Positions 36,641 to 44,297 of a stretch of DNA of 64,000 bases are shown here, one piece after another. Under the pieces are notes generated by a model. The model made no database searches and had not been told where the DNA came from. It worked only from the letters and a program-made list of their open reading frames with translations. The translations under genes were made by a program, and so were the position numbers. Within the stretch, counting starts at the first letter, position 1. Each line of letters begins with the position of its first letter. Where the stretch lies: positions 186,001 through 250,000 of the forward strand of contig JAEYKI010000001.1 in NCBI GenBank assembly GCA_023408315.1. Reading direction: 5' to 3'. The DNA comes from Bacillota bacterium. GTDB lineage: Bacteria; Bacillota; Clostridia; Christensenellales; Christensenellaceae.

Positions 36641-38883
36641 CTGCCCAGCTCCAGCTTATAAACAATCGGGCATGTCGGTAGCTTATGTATACAGCCATGC
36701 CCTATAAACCTGAAATCCTTCCGTTTTGCACATTGAAGGATCATGTCTTCATATGTTAGCCCGTCCTCAAAACGATACGGTTTTGCCGCCGCCATCCCTG
36801 CATTCTGGAGCGAATAAGACAGTTTGCCGCATATATAGGTTACGGAGCCCGTCATATACGGCTCAATTTTTTTCAGCAGCCCCAGCACAGCCGCGCCGCT
36901 CACTTCTGCAAACCACTTTTTTCCAACCAGTTCCGTTACCCCTTCGGCATCCGCCAACGAGAATACTGGCCGTCCCTCTTCCGCGTGTTTTGAGACGAAC
37001 CCGGCAATCGCATCGGCCGCGGCGTCCAACAACTCTTTTAACGCCGGATTTTTCATCTCCGTATAGATATTTTGGGGATTCACCAGGGACGCAATGAGCG
37101 AAAAAGGGCCGGGGATTTCAATAATGCCCTCTGGAACATCTTCCGCCATGCGTATGGCGCTGCATACAATTTCTCTGTCAAGTTCGCTTATTTTGCCATA
37201 CGGGTATTCATTCGTGCGCTCTATCAGCCTAATCGTCCCCGCGCCGGACGCATGCCCGCCGTCCGCCCCGCAATGCCAGATATAAGGATGGTTGGCGCCA
37301 AACACATCCCTTTCATGCGGAATATGCATTGCTCTCGCAAAAGCTGCGGGATACTCGCCCAGGGCCGCGGTTTCAATAAAAACCGCTTTTTGCGAGAGCG
37401 CTCCAGCCTCCAGCCGTTTTGCTTTGTTTATGAGCGCCATCCGCGCCCCCAGGCCCGCCGCATTGCCGACGGATCGTATGTTTTTTAAAAGGCAGTCCGG
37501 AAACATGCCGAGTTTCAAAGCGTTCTCCTTATCCAAATAAGTCCCAAACGCGCCCGCCAGAATAATCTCGTCAACAGATGATACGCCAACCTGTTTCATC
37601 AGCATAACGGCCCCTGCATACAACGCGGCTTTCGCTAGCTGCACAGCGCGGATATCCTTTTGCGTGACGGATATAACGTTCTTGCCAAAATACAGCACAT
37701 ATTCCGCCCCTGAATCCCGGCGGATGCGGCTGGATACAATATTGGGAGAAAACCTGCCGTTCGGCTCAATAATTCCGGCCTCCGCCATCTGCGCCGCAGC
37801 GTCTACAATTCCCGAGCCGCATATGCCTGTCACCTCGTCCGTATTGCCAATCACTTCAATTTGCGCCTCCAATGTTACGGGATCAATTTTGACCTTTTCA
37901 ATTGCGCCAGCCTCCGCGCGCGACCCCCACCTGATCTGCGCCCCCTCCAAAGCGGGGCCCGTAGCGCATGACGTAACATAAATTTCGCCCAGATGGGCAA
38001 GGCATATCTCGCTGTTTGTGCCTATGTCTATCAGCAAAGTGGTTTTTCCGCTTTTATACGGCTCCGTGGCCAAAATAGCGGCCACGGCGTCCGCCCCCAC
38101 AAAACCCGCGGGCGTGGGCAAAAAATGCACGTTTCCCTCCGGAGAAACAGCAAGACCCAGCCCTTGCGCCGGCATATCAAAAGAATCTTTGATTACGGGC
38201 GAATAAGGCGCCACGCCTATGCTGCCGGGGTTTATCCCTGCCGCTATATGGTGCATAACCGTATTTCCCACAATAACCGCTTCCAAAATCTCTTCTGTTT
38301 TTAATCCCGCATCCTTTGCCAGTATTGAAATAAGGCGGTTCAGTTCTGCGAACAATACGCCGCGCAGCTCGCTCAGGCCTGTTTCTTTTTCCATACAGTA
38401 CGCCACGCGGGAGAGAACATCCGCTCCAAATGGTATTTGCGGATTAAGCCCGCACGCGGACAAAACGGTTTCCCCGCTTTCCAAATTGCACAGATATACG
38501 GCGAGAGTGGTTGTACCCACATCGATTGCAACGCCATAGCCTTTTTGCTCTCCGGGCATAATTTCGCCCGCCCCCGCAATGCTCTCGGTAAGGATTTTTT
38601 CCTGTTTATTCCCGGGGATCTCAACGCTGACGTCCGACTGCGCCCGCGCCCTGCACGCAAGCCTTATGCCATTGGCCAATTCTTCATGCGAAAGCGCGCT
38701 TTTCTCAACGGGAGAAACCTCTGAAAGCTTCCCCAACGCAAGCTTGATCTTACATTTTCCGCACGCGCCTTTTGCGCCGCAATACGCGTTTATGTAAATA
38801 CCGGCTTGCCTGGCCGCATGCAGTACGGTCTCATTGGACGAAATCTCACAAGAAACGCCGGCGGGCAAAAACGTAATTTTCAC
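36637..38883 (-). CDS. Corrinoid activation protein, RACo/RamA-like, with C-terminal extension
   Basis: This is a protein of about 748 residues that should restore inactive Co(II) corrinoid to Co(I) in MtmC using ATP. It has an N-terminal [2Fe-2S] ferredoxin domain (INAYCGAKGACGKCKI), a linker, and the ASKHA ATPase core of the COG3894/DUF4445 family (VAIDVGTTTLAVYL, LLIDIGTNSEI, GICGSGIVDAAAQMAEAG, DEIILAGAFGTYLDKENAL). That family normally ends near FIETAALGEYPAAFARAM. Here about 224 further residues (525-748) follow, with UroD/MtaA-like pieces (EIPGPFSLIASLVNPQNIY, SVTYICGKLS) and a final Cys-rich tail (GHGCIHKLPTC). The GTG at 38883 has GGGAGG upstream. The longer frame would run into tRNA-Pyl. 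Confidence 0.9.
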   Translation of the reverse strand: MKITFLPAGVSCEISSNETVLHAARQAGIYINAYCGAKGACGKCKIKLALGKLSEVSPVEKSALSHEELANGIRLACRARAQSDVSVEIPGNKQEKILTESIAGAGEIMPGEQKGYGVAIDVGTTTLAVYLCNLESGETVLSACGLNPQIPFGADVLSRVAYCMEKETGLSELRGVLFAELNRLISILAKDAGLKTEEILEAVIVGNTVMHHIAAGINPGSIGVAPYSPVIKDSFDMPAQGLGLAVSPEGNVHFLPTPAGFVGADAVAAILATEPYKSGKTTLLIDIGTNSEICLAHLGEIYVTSCATGPALEGAQIRWGSRAEAGAIEKVKIDPVTLEAQIEVIGNTDEVTGICGSGIVDAAAQMAEAGIIEPNGRFSPNIVSSRIRRDSGAEYVLYFGKNVISVTQKDIRAVQLAKAALYAGAVMLMKQVGVSSVDEIILAGAFGTYLDKENALKLGMFPDCLLKNIRSVGNAAGLGARMALINKAKRLEAGALSQKAVFIETAALGEYPAAFARAMHIPHERDVFGANHPYIWHCGADGGHASGAGTIRLIERTNEYPYGKISELDREIVCSAIRMAEDVPEGIIEIPGPFSLIASLVNPQNIYTEMKNPALKELLDAAADAIAGFVSKHAEEGRPVFSLADAEGVTELVGKKWFAEVSGAAVLGLLKKIEPYMTGSVTYICGKLSYSLQNAGMAAAKPYRFEDGLTYEDMILQCAKRKDFRFIGHGCIHKLPTCPIVYKLELGR

Positions 38884-38897
38884 TAAATACCTCCCAA

Positions 38898-38930
38898 CAA
38901 AAAAGAGAAGTATATAAAATACTTCTCTTT
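38898..38930 (-). terminator. Intrinsic terminator after tRNA-Pyl
   Basis: A perfect 12-bp stem (AAAGAGAAGTAT with ATACTTCTCTTT, loop of five) is followed by a T-run on the minus strand. It closes the mtmC-mtmB-pylT transcript, or acts as an attenuator before the activase-pylBCDS genes. Confidence 0.85.
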
Positions 38931-38958
38931 CATTACGACCTTTGAATTGAAGAAACAG

Positions 38959-39030
38959 TGGCGGAAAGTCCCGGCGTCGCACCCGGCTGTGCGGATTTAG
39001 AGTCCGCATAATCACTCCGATTCACTCTCC
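38959..39030 (-). tRNA. pylT: tRNA-Pyl, anticodon CUA (amber suppressor)
   Basis: This 72-base gene has all the odd traits of tRNA-Pyl: a 7-bp acceptor stem (GGAGAGT with ACTTTCC), a single base between acceptor and D stem, a 4-bp D stem with a 5-base D loop, a 6-bp anticodon stem (TGCGGA with TCCGCA), anticodon loop CTCTAAA with CUA, a 3-base variable loop, discriminator G and encoded CCA. The T arm reads CCGGG-TGCGACG-CCGGG, with a G-G clash at the middle pair unless it pairs as four base pairs with an 8-base loop. It lies 41 bases after mtmB. Confidence 0.95.
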
Positions 39031-39039
39031 ATATGGGTA

Positions 39040-39057
39040 GGGCGGAAGGTCCCGCCC
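39040..39057 (-). repeat. Stem-loop between mtmB and tRNA-Pyl
   Basis: GGGCGG and CCGCCC form a 6-bp stem around six bases, 14 bases after the mtmB stop and 10 before tRNA-Pyl. There is no T-run, so it may be a processing or 3'-end signal that separates mRNA from tRNA. Confidence 0.5.
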
Positions 39058-39070
39058 CTTGGCCTGCTCA

Positions 39071-40462
39071 TTATTTATTCCAGTAAGTAAGCCCCAACCC
39101 CGCCAGTATTTTAACGGCTTCGTCATACACCTGCACATATTCGTCGGTAGGCGTTAATGTCTTTACGTCGTAACACTCCTGGAACTTCTTGCCCCTTGGA
39201 GCGGTTTTGTAATTAACCTCGTACATGCCTACCAGTTTATCCAAAAGAATATTAGCTTCGTGTATGTCCATGCCCGCAACGGCATACGCCGCCTCGCCCA
39301 TCATACGGGCTTCCATAGCGGTAAACAGGTCTGTGCTCACGCCTTTGCAGGAAGCAACGCCAGAAAGAATCTCGCGTCCGCTTACCGTATCGGTAATCGC
39401 CTGTGCCGCGGTTTCAAGCAAACACATCACGGTACAGGGGCCTGATAACGTATAATACTGGTTTCCAAGTATCAAATGGGTGTTCTCCTCTACAGCCCTT
39501 CCGGCGTGAGCCGCAACTGCAAGCGCCTCGCGCGCGGTGGTAATTCCCCATCTGACATGAACAGGGCCGTCCAAATGCCAGGTTCCCTGCATCATAACAA
39601 AAGAGTTAAGCGTTGTCGCAACGTCTACGATCGTGGTGGTTTCAAGGCCACCCGCGTATCCTCCGAAAATCGGCATCTGTTCAACCATAACCTGTACTCC
39701 AGCCATTGCATAATGAGCGCCAACAACCAACGCACCTACGTCGATTTTGAGCTCATTCAGCTGGGACACTTCATGGGCGTCAGACGGACGCATCCCGCCC
39801 TCGAAATCAGATTCGATGACACCGGCAGGACTTAATGAAGTTTCGCTTCCCTACAATCCCATGCCTGTACGTCCGGCGCGCATCTGCGCTTCCCGAACCT
39901 GCAGGCATTCGTTTTTAACCGCCATAATTTCCCACGGCGAGCCGGGCACCGGGTCTTTGCCCATGACCGTTTGCATAACGCCGTCAACTATGGTATCCAC
40001 TATCCTCTCCTGGGCGTATGCCTGGTGTATCGGAAGGAACATGTCTTCCGAACACGGAGAGCCTGTGGGGCCGCCCTGAATAACGGGCGGCGTTTTGGAG
40101 GATGCGTGCCTGGGCACCACCTGAATCGCCTCTTTGCCTTCGCCGAACACAAAGTGGTTCGGAGCGGAGCAAATGGCGTTCAGCACTTCATCCCGGGTGT
40201 ATTTTATTACCCTTCCGGTATCAATGCAGTATATACCGCATTCCACCAGCATATCCAGCCCCGCGTTAAAAAGGTTGTTTATAAGCTCTTTATCTTCGGG
40301 TATGATGGTCTTTTTATCCATCTTGATGTTGTACTTTTCTTTTAAGGCTTTTGCGGTCTGGGGAACAATTTTATAGTCCCAATCGCTTTCTTTTACAAGC
40401 GGACCGGTTTTTGCTCTGTCGTACACATCAAAAACGGAAATTGGTTTTCCGATTGCGTTCAA
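39071..40462 (-). CDS. mtmB: Monomethylamine:corrinoid methyltransferase MtmB with in-frame amber (Pyl)
   Basis: This moves the methyl group of monomethylamine to the corrinoid of MtmC. The frame is 463 residues from a TTG at 40462 (GGGGGC upstream) to TAA, interrupted once by TAG at codon 204. Residues on both sides match MtmB: AGRTGMGL before it, then GSETSLSPAG, DAHEVSQLNELKID, EQMPIFGGYAGGLETTTIVDV, SGPCTVMCLLETAAQAITD and KKFQECYDVKTLTPTDEY. The known MtmB of Methanosarcina (458 residues) has pyrrolysine at 202 in the same context. Naive gene callers would split this into pieces at 39851-40492 and 39071-39793. mtmC precedes it by four bases. Confidence 0.97.
39851..39853 (-). other. UAG codon decoded as pyrrolysine
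   Basis: This TAG is codon 204 of mtmB, in the context ATG GGA TTG TAG GGA AGC GAA. The aligned residue in archaeal MtmB is the catalytic pyrrolysine that binds methylamine. tRNA-Pyl, PylSn/PylSc and PylBCD are all encoded within 8 kb. Confidence 0.95.
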
Positions 40463-40466
40463 CTGT

Positions 40467-41132
40467 TTACGCCCCCTTTCTTTTTTTTGCAAGCAATTCT
40501 TTGGCTAAAACAACCGCCTCGGTTGCGGTTTGAGTGAATCCGTCGGCTCCTATCTGGTCACACCATTCCTGCGAAACCGGCGCGCCTCCAAACATAACAA
40601 TGTATTTGTCACGCACACCACGTTCTTTAAGCAGGTTGATAATATCGCGCTGCGCCGGCATAGTAGTGGTCATAAGCGCGGAACCTAAAATAAAATCCGC
40701 ATTTACCTCTATGGCCTTGTCCACAACCGATACCACAGACACGTCGCGCCCTAAATCGTACACCGTAAAGTTGTTTGCCTCAAACATAGTTTTAACGATG
40801 TTTTTACCGATATCGTGAATGTCGCCCTGCACGGTATGAATGATCACAACTCCGTTTGAGGCGCTGTTTTTCTCTTCTTCAGACATACCGCTTGTAAGCA
40901 CCTTAACTGCGGCGTCAAACGCCTCAGACGCGGTTAAGAGTTCGGGAACAAAGGCTTCGCCTTCATCAAACAAGTCGCTCATAACCTGCATTCCCGCCGA
41001 CAAGCCGTCGCTGATGCACTCAAGCGGGTCAAGCCCGGCTGCCAAAGCCGCTTCCGCAGCTTCCACCGCAAGATCCGCATCCATTTCGGTAATAGACTCT
41101 TTCAGTTTTGCGAAAATTTCCTCACGGGTCAT
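40467..41132 (-). CDS. mtmC: Monomethylamine corrinoid protein MtmC
   Basis: This is a 221-residue corrinoid protein that carries the methyl group from MtmB to the next methyltransferase. A helical N-terminal domain (about residues 1-90) precedes the B12-binding Rossmann domain with the base-off motif GDIHDIGKNIV (D-x-H-x-x-G), GSALMTTTM and GGAPVSQEW. The ATG at 41132 has AAGGAGG ten bases upstream. A TATAAT lies at 41168-41173, between this gene and the MocR stop. Confidence 0.95.
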   Translation of the reverse strand: MTREEIFAKLKESITEMDADLAVEAAEAALAAGLDPLECISDGLSAGMQVMSDLFDEGEAFVPELLTASEAFDAAVKVLTSGMSEEEKNSASNGVVIIHTVQGDIHDIGKNIVKTMFEANNFTVYDLGRDVSVVSVVDKAIEVNADFILGSALMTTTMPAQRDIINLLKERGVRDKYIVMFGGAPVSQEWCDQIGADGFTQTATEAVVLAKELLAKKRKGA

Positions 41133-41197
41133 ATGCACGCTTTCCTCCTTTTTGTAAGATTTGTATCATTATAACAATCAGGCAATCGTATGAGTAG

Positions 41198-42625
41198 TTA
41201 CAGTTCATCGTGTTTTTTCAGTGACAGTTGGCGTCTTAAAACCTCGCCCATTTTTTTGCATCCGTTTATAATTTCTTCTCTGGACATAGAATTAAATCCC
41301 ATTATAAATATATCCTCATACGCGTTAATCTGGTCGTGGCAATGCTCTTTAATGCCGTATATCCGTATGGATTCCTTTTCCAAATCTTCTATCAGCTTTT
41401 TTTGATTCCTGCAATTCATTATTTTAACCAGGGTATGGACGCCTGCCGGATTTTGAACAATTTGCACCTCGTTTGGCATATACTCTTTAATAGCCTTGAT
41501 TAATACGTCGTACTTCTTTTCGTTTATGGATGAAATTTTCCGCAAATGGCGTTCTAAAAATCCTTCGTTTATCATATTGGAAAGCGCGATCTGATGATAC
41601 GCGGGGAGCGCGGCGTTAAAGTACCTGTACTTATTCTCGTAGGCCTCCACCAATTCCCATGGCAGTATCAGAAAGGCGCACCGTATGGCAGGCGAAAGAA
41701 TCTTGGAAAGCGTCCCCATATAAATTACCCTCCCGTTCTTGTCCAGGGACTGCAGAGACGGTATGGGCATCAGCCCGTAGCGAAATTCGCTGTCGTAGTC
41801 GTTTTCTATGATGTATGCCCCATTGGTATATGCCCATTTTAAAAGCTGATTTCTAACGCCAATAGAAGTGACCGCCCCCGTAGGGAACTGGTGGGACGGC
41901 GTTATGTACAGGATATTGCAGTTTGAACGGGATAAAAGAAGGGTGTACACCCCATTTTCCAGCACGGGAATGGAGGTTACGCTGTATCCTTTTTCTTCAA
42001 TACAATGCCGCATGGCTACGTAGCCGGGTTCCTCAAACGCGAAACGGTTGCTTCCCGGCGGCAGCAGGGACGTTAAAATTTCCATGGCGTATTGCGTTCC
42101 CGCGCACAAAACAATCTGCTTGGGGTCGCAATTCACCCCTCTGTGCCGGTATAAAAAGCCGCTTAGGCTCTCCCGAAGCTTAAGGTTGCCTTTGTTGTTT
42201 TCATAGGATATCGCGCTTCCGCATTCCTCCATCAAAATAGCATTGCCCACATATTTCTTCCACTTTGCCCATGGAAACAATCCTGTCTCTATGCTTTCAA
42301 ACTCAAAGTCATACATCACCTTGGGCTTTTTCGCATGATGCACCAAAACGGGGAACAAGCTGCTTTTATGCTCACCGGAAAAGTCGGTTCCTATGTCCTC
42401 CACAAAATACCCGGTTCCATGCACGGCGCGAATATATCCTTCGGCAATAAGCTGCTGGTATGCGTTGTCCACCGTGTTTCTGCTGATTCCAAGCTCATCT
42501 CCGAACACCCTAAGAGATTTCAGAGGCGTATTTTTCGCAAGCGACCCGCCCACAATATCCTGCTTGATCTGCCTGTATAATTGCTCCGATAATGACTTCG
42601 GACTGTTTCTATCCAAATAGATCAC
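41198..42625 (-). CDS. MocR/PdxR-type GntR regulator with aminotransferase domain
   Basis: This 475-residue regulator has an N-terminal GntR winged helix (LSEQLYRQIKQDIVGG, ELGISRNTVDNAYQQLIAEG) joined to a class I aminotransferase-like domain from about residue 115. The PLP lysine lies in MGTLSKILSPAIRC and the nucleotide-phosphate stretch in YIIENDYDSEFRYG. MocR proteins sense PLP or amino compounds. It is divergent from the UroD-family methyltransferase at 42900 and 66 bases ahead of mtmC, so it probably controls both sides of the methylamine cluster. Confidence 0.9.
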   Translation of the reverse strand: MIYLDRNSPKSLSEQLYRQIKQDIVGGSLAKNTPLKSLRVFGDELGISRNTVDNAYQQLIAEGYIRAVHGTGYFVEDIGTDFSGEHKSSLFPVLVHHAKKPKVMYDFEFESIETGLFPWAKWKKYVGNAILMEECGSAISYENNKGNLKLRESLSGFLYRHRGVNCDPKQIVLCAGTQYAMEILTSLLPPGSNRFAFEEPGYVAMRHCIEEKGYSVTSIPVLENGVYTLLLSRSNCNILYITPSHQFPTGAVTSIGVRNQLLKWAYTNGAYIIENDYDSEFRYGLMPIPSLQSLDKNGRVIYMGTLSKILSPAIRCAFLILPWELVEAYENKYRYFNAALPAYHQIALSNMINEGFLERHLRKISSINEKKYDVLIKAIKEYMPNEVQIVQNPAGVHTLVKIMNCRNQKKLIEDLEKESIRIYGIKEHCHDQINAYEDIFIMGFNSMSREEIINGCKKMGEVLRRQLSLKKHDEL

Positions 42626-42645
42626 ATTTACACGCCCTTTCGGTT

Positions 42646-42682
42646 AATAAAAAACGGAAACGTCTTTTATCGGCGTCTCCGT
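42646..42682 (-). terminator. Terminator-like hairpin in the mocR leader
   Basis: On the minus strand ACGGAGACGCC pairs with GACGTTTCCGT (42672-42682 and 42654-42664, one mismatch and one wobble) and is followed by a run of T, 20 bases before the mocR start. It could attenuate mocR or stop antisense transcription from the divergent promoter region. Confidence 0.55.
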
Positions 42683-42752
42683 TGACAAATTATGGATTCA
42701 TTATACATTAAAGGTACTGTTCAAGTAAATAGCCACTTTTTTTAAATTTCCA

Positions 42753-42818
42753 AGTGACAGTCGCCATTCAAGCACACAGACTGCCACTGTCACTCCGGAA
42801 AAAACAAGAACTGTTACT
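42753..42818. promoter_or_regulatory. Cluster of ACTGTYACT boxes between mocR and methyltransferase
   Basis: ACTGTCACT occurs inverted at 42753-42761 (AGTGACAGT), direct at 42786-42794, and as ACTGTTACT at 42810-42818. A looser form, ACTGTTCAAGT, lies at 42716-42726. The divergent intergenic region is 274 bases long and holds no other gene. Repeated boxes of this size are typical of MocR operators, so this is the likely control site of the cluster. Confidence 0.55.
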
Positions 42819-42899
42819 ATCATTTTGCTACTGATTCCATTTAAAATATCTACAATACTTTCATACTTGCTGTGACATTTCATAAAAAGGAGGACACAG

Positions 42900-44276
42900 A
42901 TGGGAAAAGATCTGATTTTCAAAACACTGAAACACGAAAAAGCAGACAGAGTACCGTGGATTCCCTTTGCGGGAGTTCACGCCGGCAAACTGAAGGGATA
43001 CAGCGGGGCAGATATCCTCAAAGACGAGGAAAAGCTCTACGCATCGCTTATGGAAGTGCATAAGCTGTATACGCCCGACGGCATGCCGATCACTTTTGAT
43101 TTGCAGCTTGAAGCGGAAGTTCTGGGATGCGGCTTGCTGTGGGCGGAATTTAACCCTCCGTCGGTATGCGCGCACCCTTATGAAAATGACGCCGACGGTT
43201 TCCCATCGGACGATATGGTTCCCGGGAAAGAGGACGGCCGGATTGGAATGGTCATGCGTACCGCAAAGCGGGTGAAGAACGCTGTTGGAGCCGATACGGC
43301 TATGTACGGCTTGCTGTGCGGGCCGCTCACGCTGGCCTCCCACCTGCGAGGCAGCAAGCTGTTTACAGACATGCGTAAAAACCCGGATTCCGTTAAAAAA
43401 TTCATCGCTTTTACAACAAAGGTGGCAAAGGCCATGTGCTCCTATTATATGGAATCAGGTATGGATGTGATCGCCGTGGTCGATCCGCTGGTCAGCCAGG
43501 TTTCTCCAAAGTTCTTCAATGAATTTTTGGCAGACAGCTTTACCGAACTCTTCAGTTTTATTCGGAAAGAAGGCGCTTTCTCCTCCTTCTTCGTATGCGG
43601 AGACGCCACAAGGCAAATAGAGGTTATGTGCGCAACCGGGCCGGATTCCATGCATATTGACGAAAACGTAAACCTCCCCGCCGCCAAAGAAATTACGGAT
43701 ACATACAACATCGCGCTCGGCGGCAATATTCCCCTCACAACCACAATGCTGTTTGGAACGCAGCAGGACAATATGAAATGCGTGATTGATTTGTGCGACT
43801 CTGTAAAAAACCACACCAATTTCCTGGTAAGCCCGGGCTGCGATATGCCCTATGATGTGCCCATCGAGAATACGGTCGCAATCGTTCAGGCGGTGCTGCA
43901 TACGGAAGATACCCGTGAAATGATTAAAAACTATACGGCGGGAAGCTCTTATGATCTGGATGCGATTGCCATCCCCGACTACAGAAATCTGGATAAAGTG
44001 CAGGTAGAACTGTTTACCTTAGACCCGGATCAATGCGCGGCTTGCACCTATATGGTTAATTGCGTTGCCGACGTATATGACGAGATCAAGGATGATGCCG
44101 AGTATGTTGTGTACCGCTATAACATCAAAGAAGATGTGGCGCGTACCATTAAAATGGGGCTCACCAACCTTCCCACCATGGTAGTGGACGGTGTTCCCAA
44201 ATTTGTGTCCATCATTCCTGATAAGCAAGAGCTTTTTGCGGCGATCGCAGAGGCAAAGGCAAATAAAAACAAATAA
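42900..44276 (+). CDS. UroD-family corrinoid methyltransferase with thioredoxin-like C-terminal domain
   Basis: This 458-residue protein begins with a UroD/MtaA/MtbA-type barrel (about residues 1-350: VPWIPFAGVHAGKLKG, YGLLCGPLTLASHLRG, GMDVIAVVDPLVSQVSP, FFVCGDATRQIEVM, FLVSPGCDMPYDVP with a likely zinc Cys). A thioredoxin-fold tail of about 100 residues follows, with a CxxC pair (DQCAACTYMV) and a cis-Pro-like stretch (LTNLPTMVVDG). It is expected to take the methyl group from MtmC and pass it to a carrier such as tetrahydrofolate or a thiol. The redox tail is unusual. The gene is divergent from mocR and 22 bases ahead of amt. Confidence 0.88.
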   Translation: MGKDLIFKTLKHEKADRVPWIPFAGVHAGKLKGYSGADILKDEEKLYASLMEVHKLYTPDGMPITFDLQLEAEVLGCGLLWAEFNPPSVCAHPYENDADGFPSDDMVPGKEDGRIGMVMRTAKRVKNAVGADTAMYGLLCGPLTLASHLRGSKLFTDMRKNPDSVKKFIAFTTKVAKAMCSYYMESGMDVIAVVDPLVSQVSPKFFNEFLADSFTELFSFIRKEGAFSSFFVCGDATRQIEVMCATGPDSMHIDENVNLPAAKEITDTYNIALGGNIPLTTTMLFGTQQDNMKCVIDLCDSVKNHTNFLVSPGCDMPYDVPIENTVAIVQAVLHTEDTREMIKNYTAGSSYDLDAIAIPDYRNLDKVQVELFTLDPDQCAACTYMVNCVADVYDEIKDDAEYVVYRYNIKEDVARTIKMGLTNLPTMVVDGVPKFVSIIPDKQELFAAIAEAKANKNK

Positions 44277-44297
44277 AAAGGAAAAGGAGCTGAAAAA

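Noticed and set aside
39071..40492. Reading mtmB as two genes or as a pseudogene
   Set aside because: Both halves stay in one frame, match MtmB on each side of the single TAG, and the TAG is at the Pyl position with tRNA-Pyl next door.
42861..43901. Open frames on the minus strand over the methyltransferase gene
   Set aside because: They are shadows of the well-conserved plus-strand coding sequence at 42900-44276.
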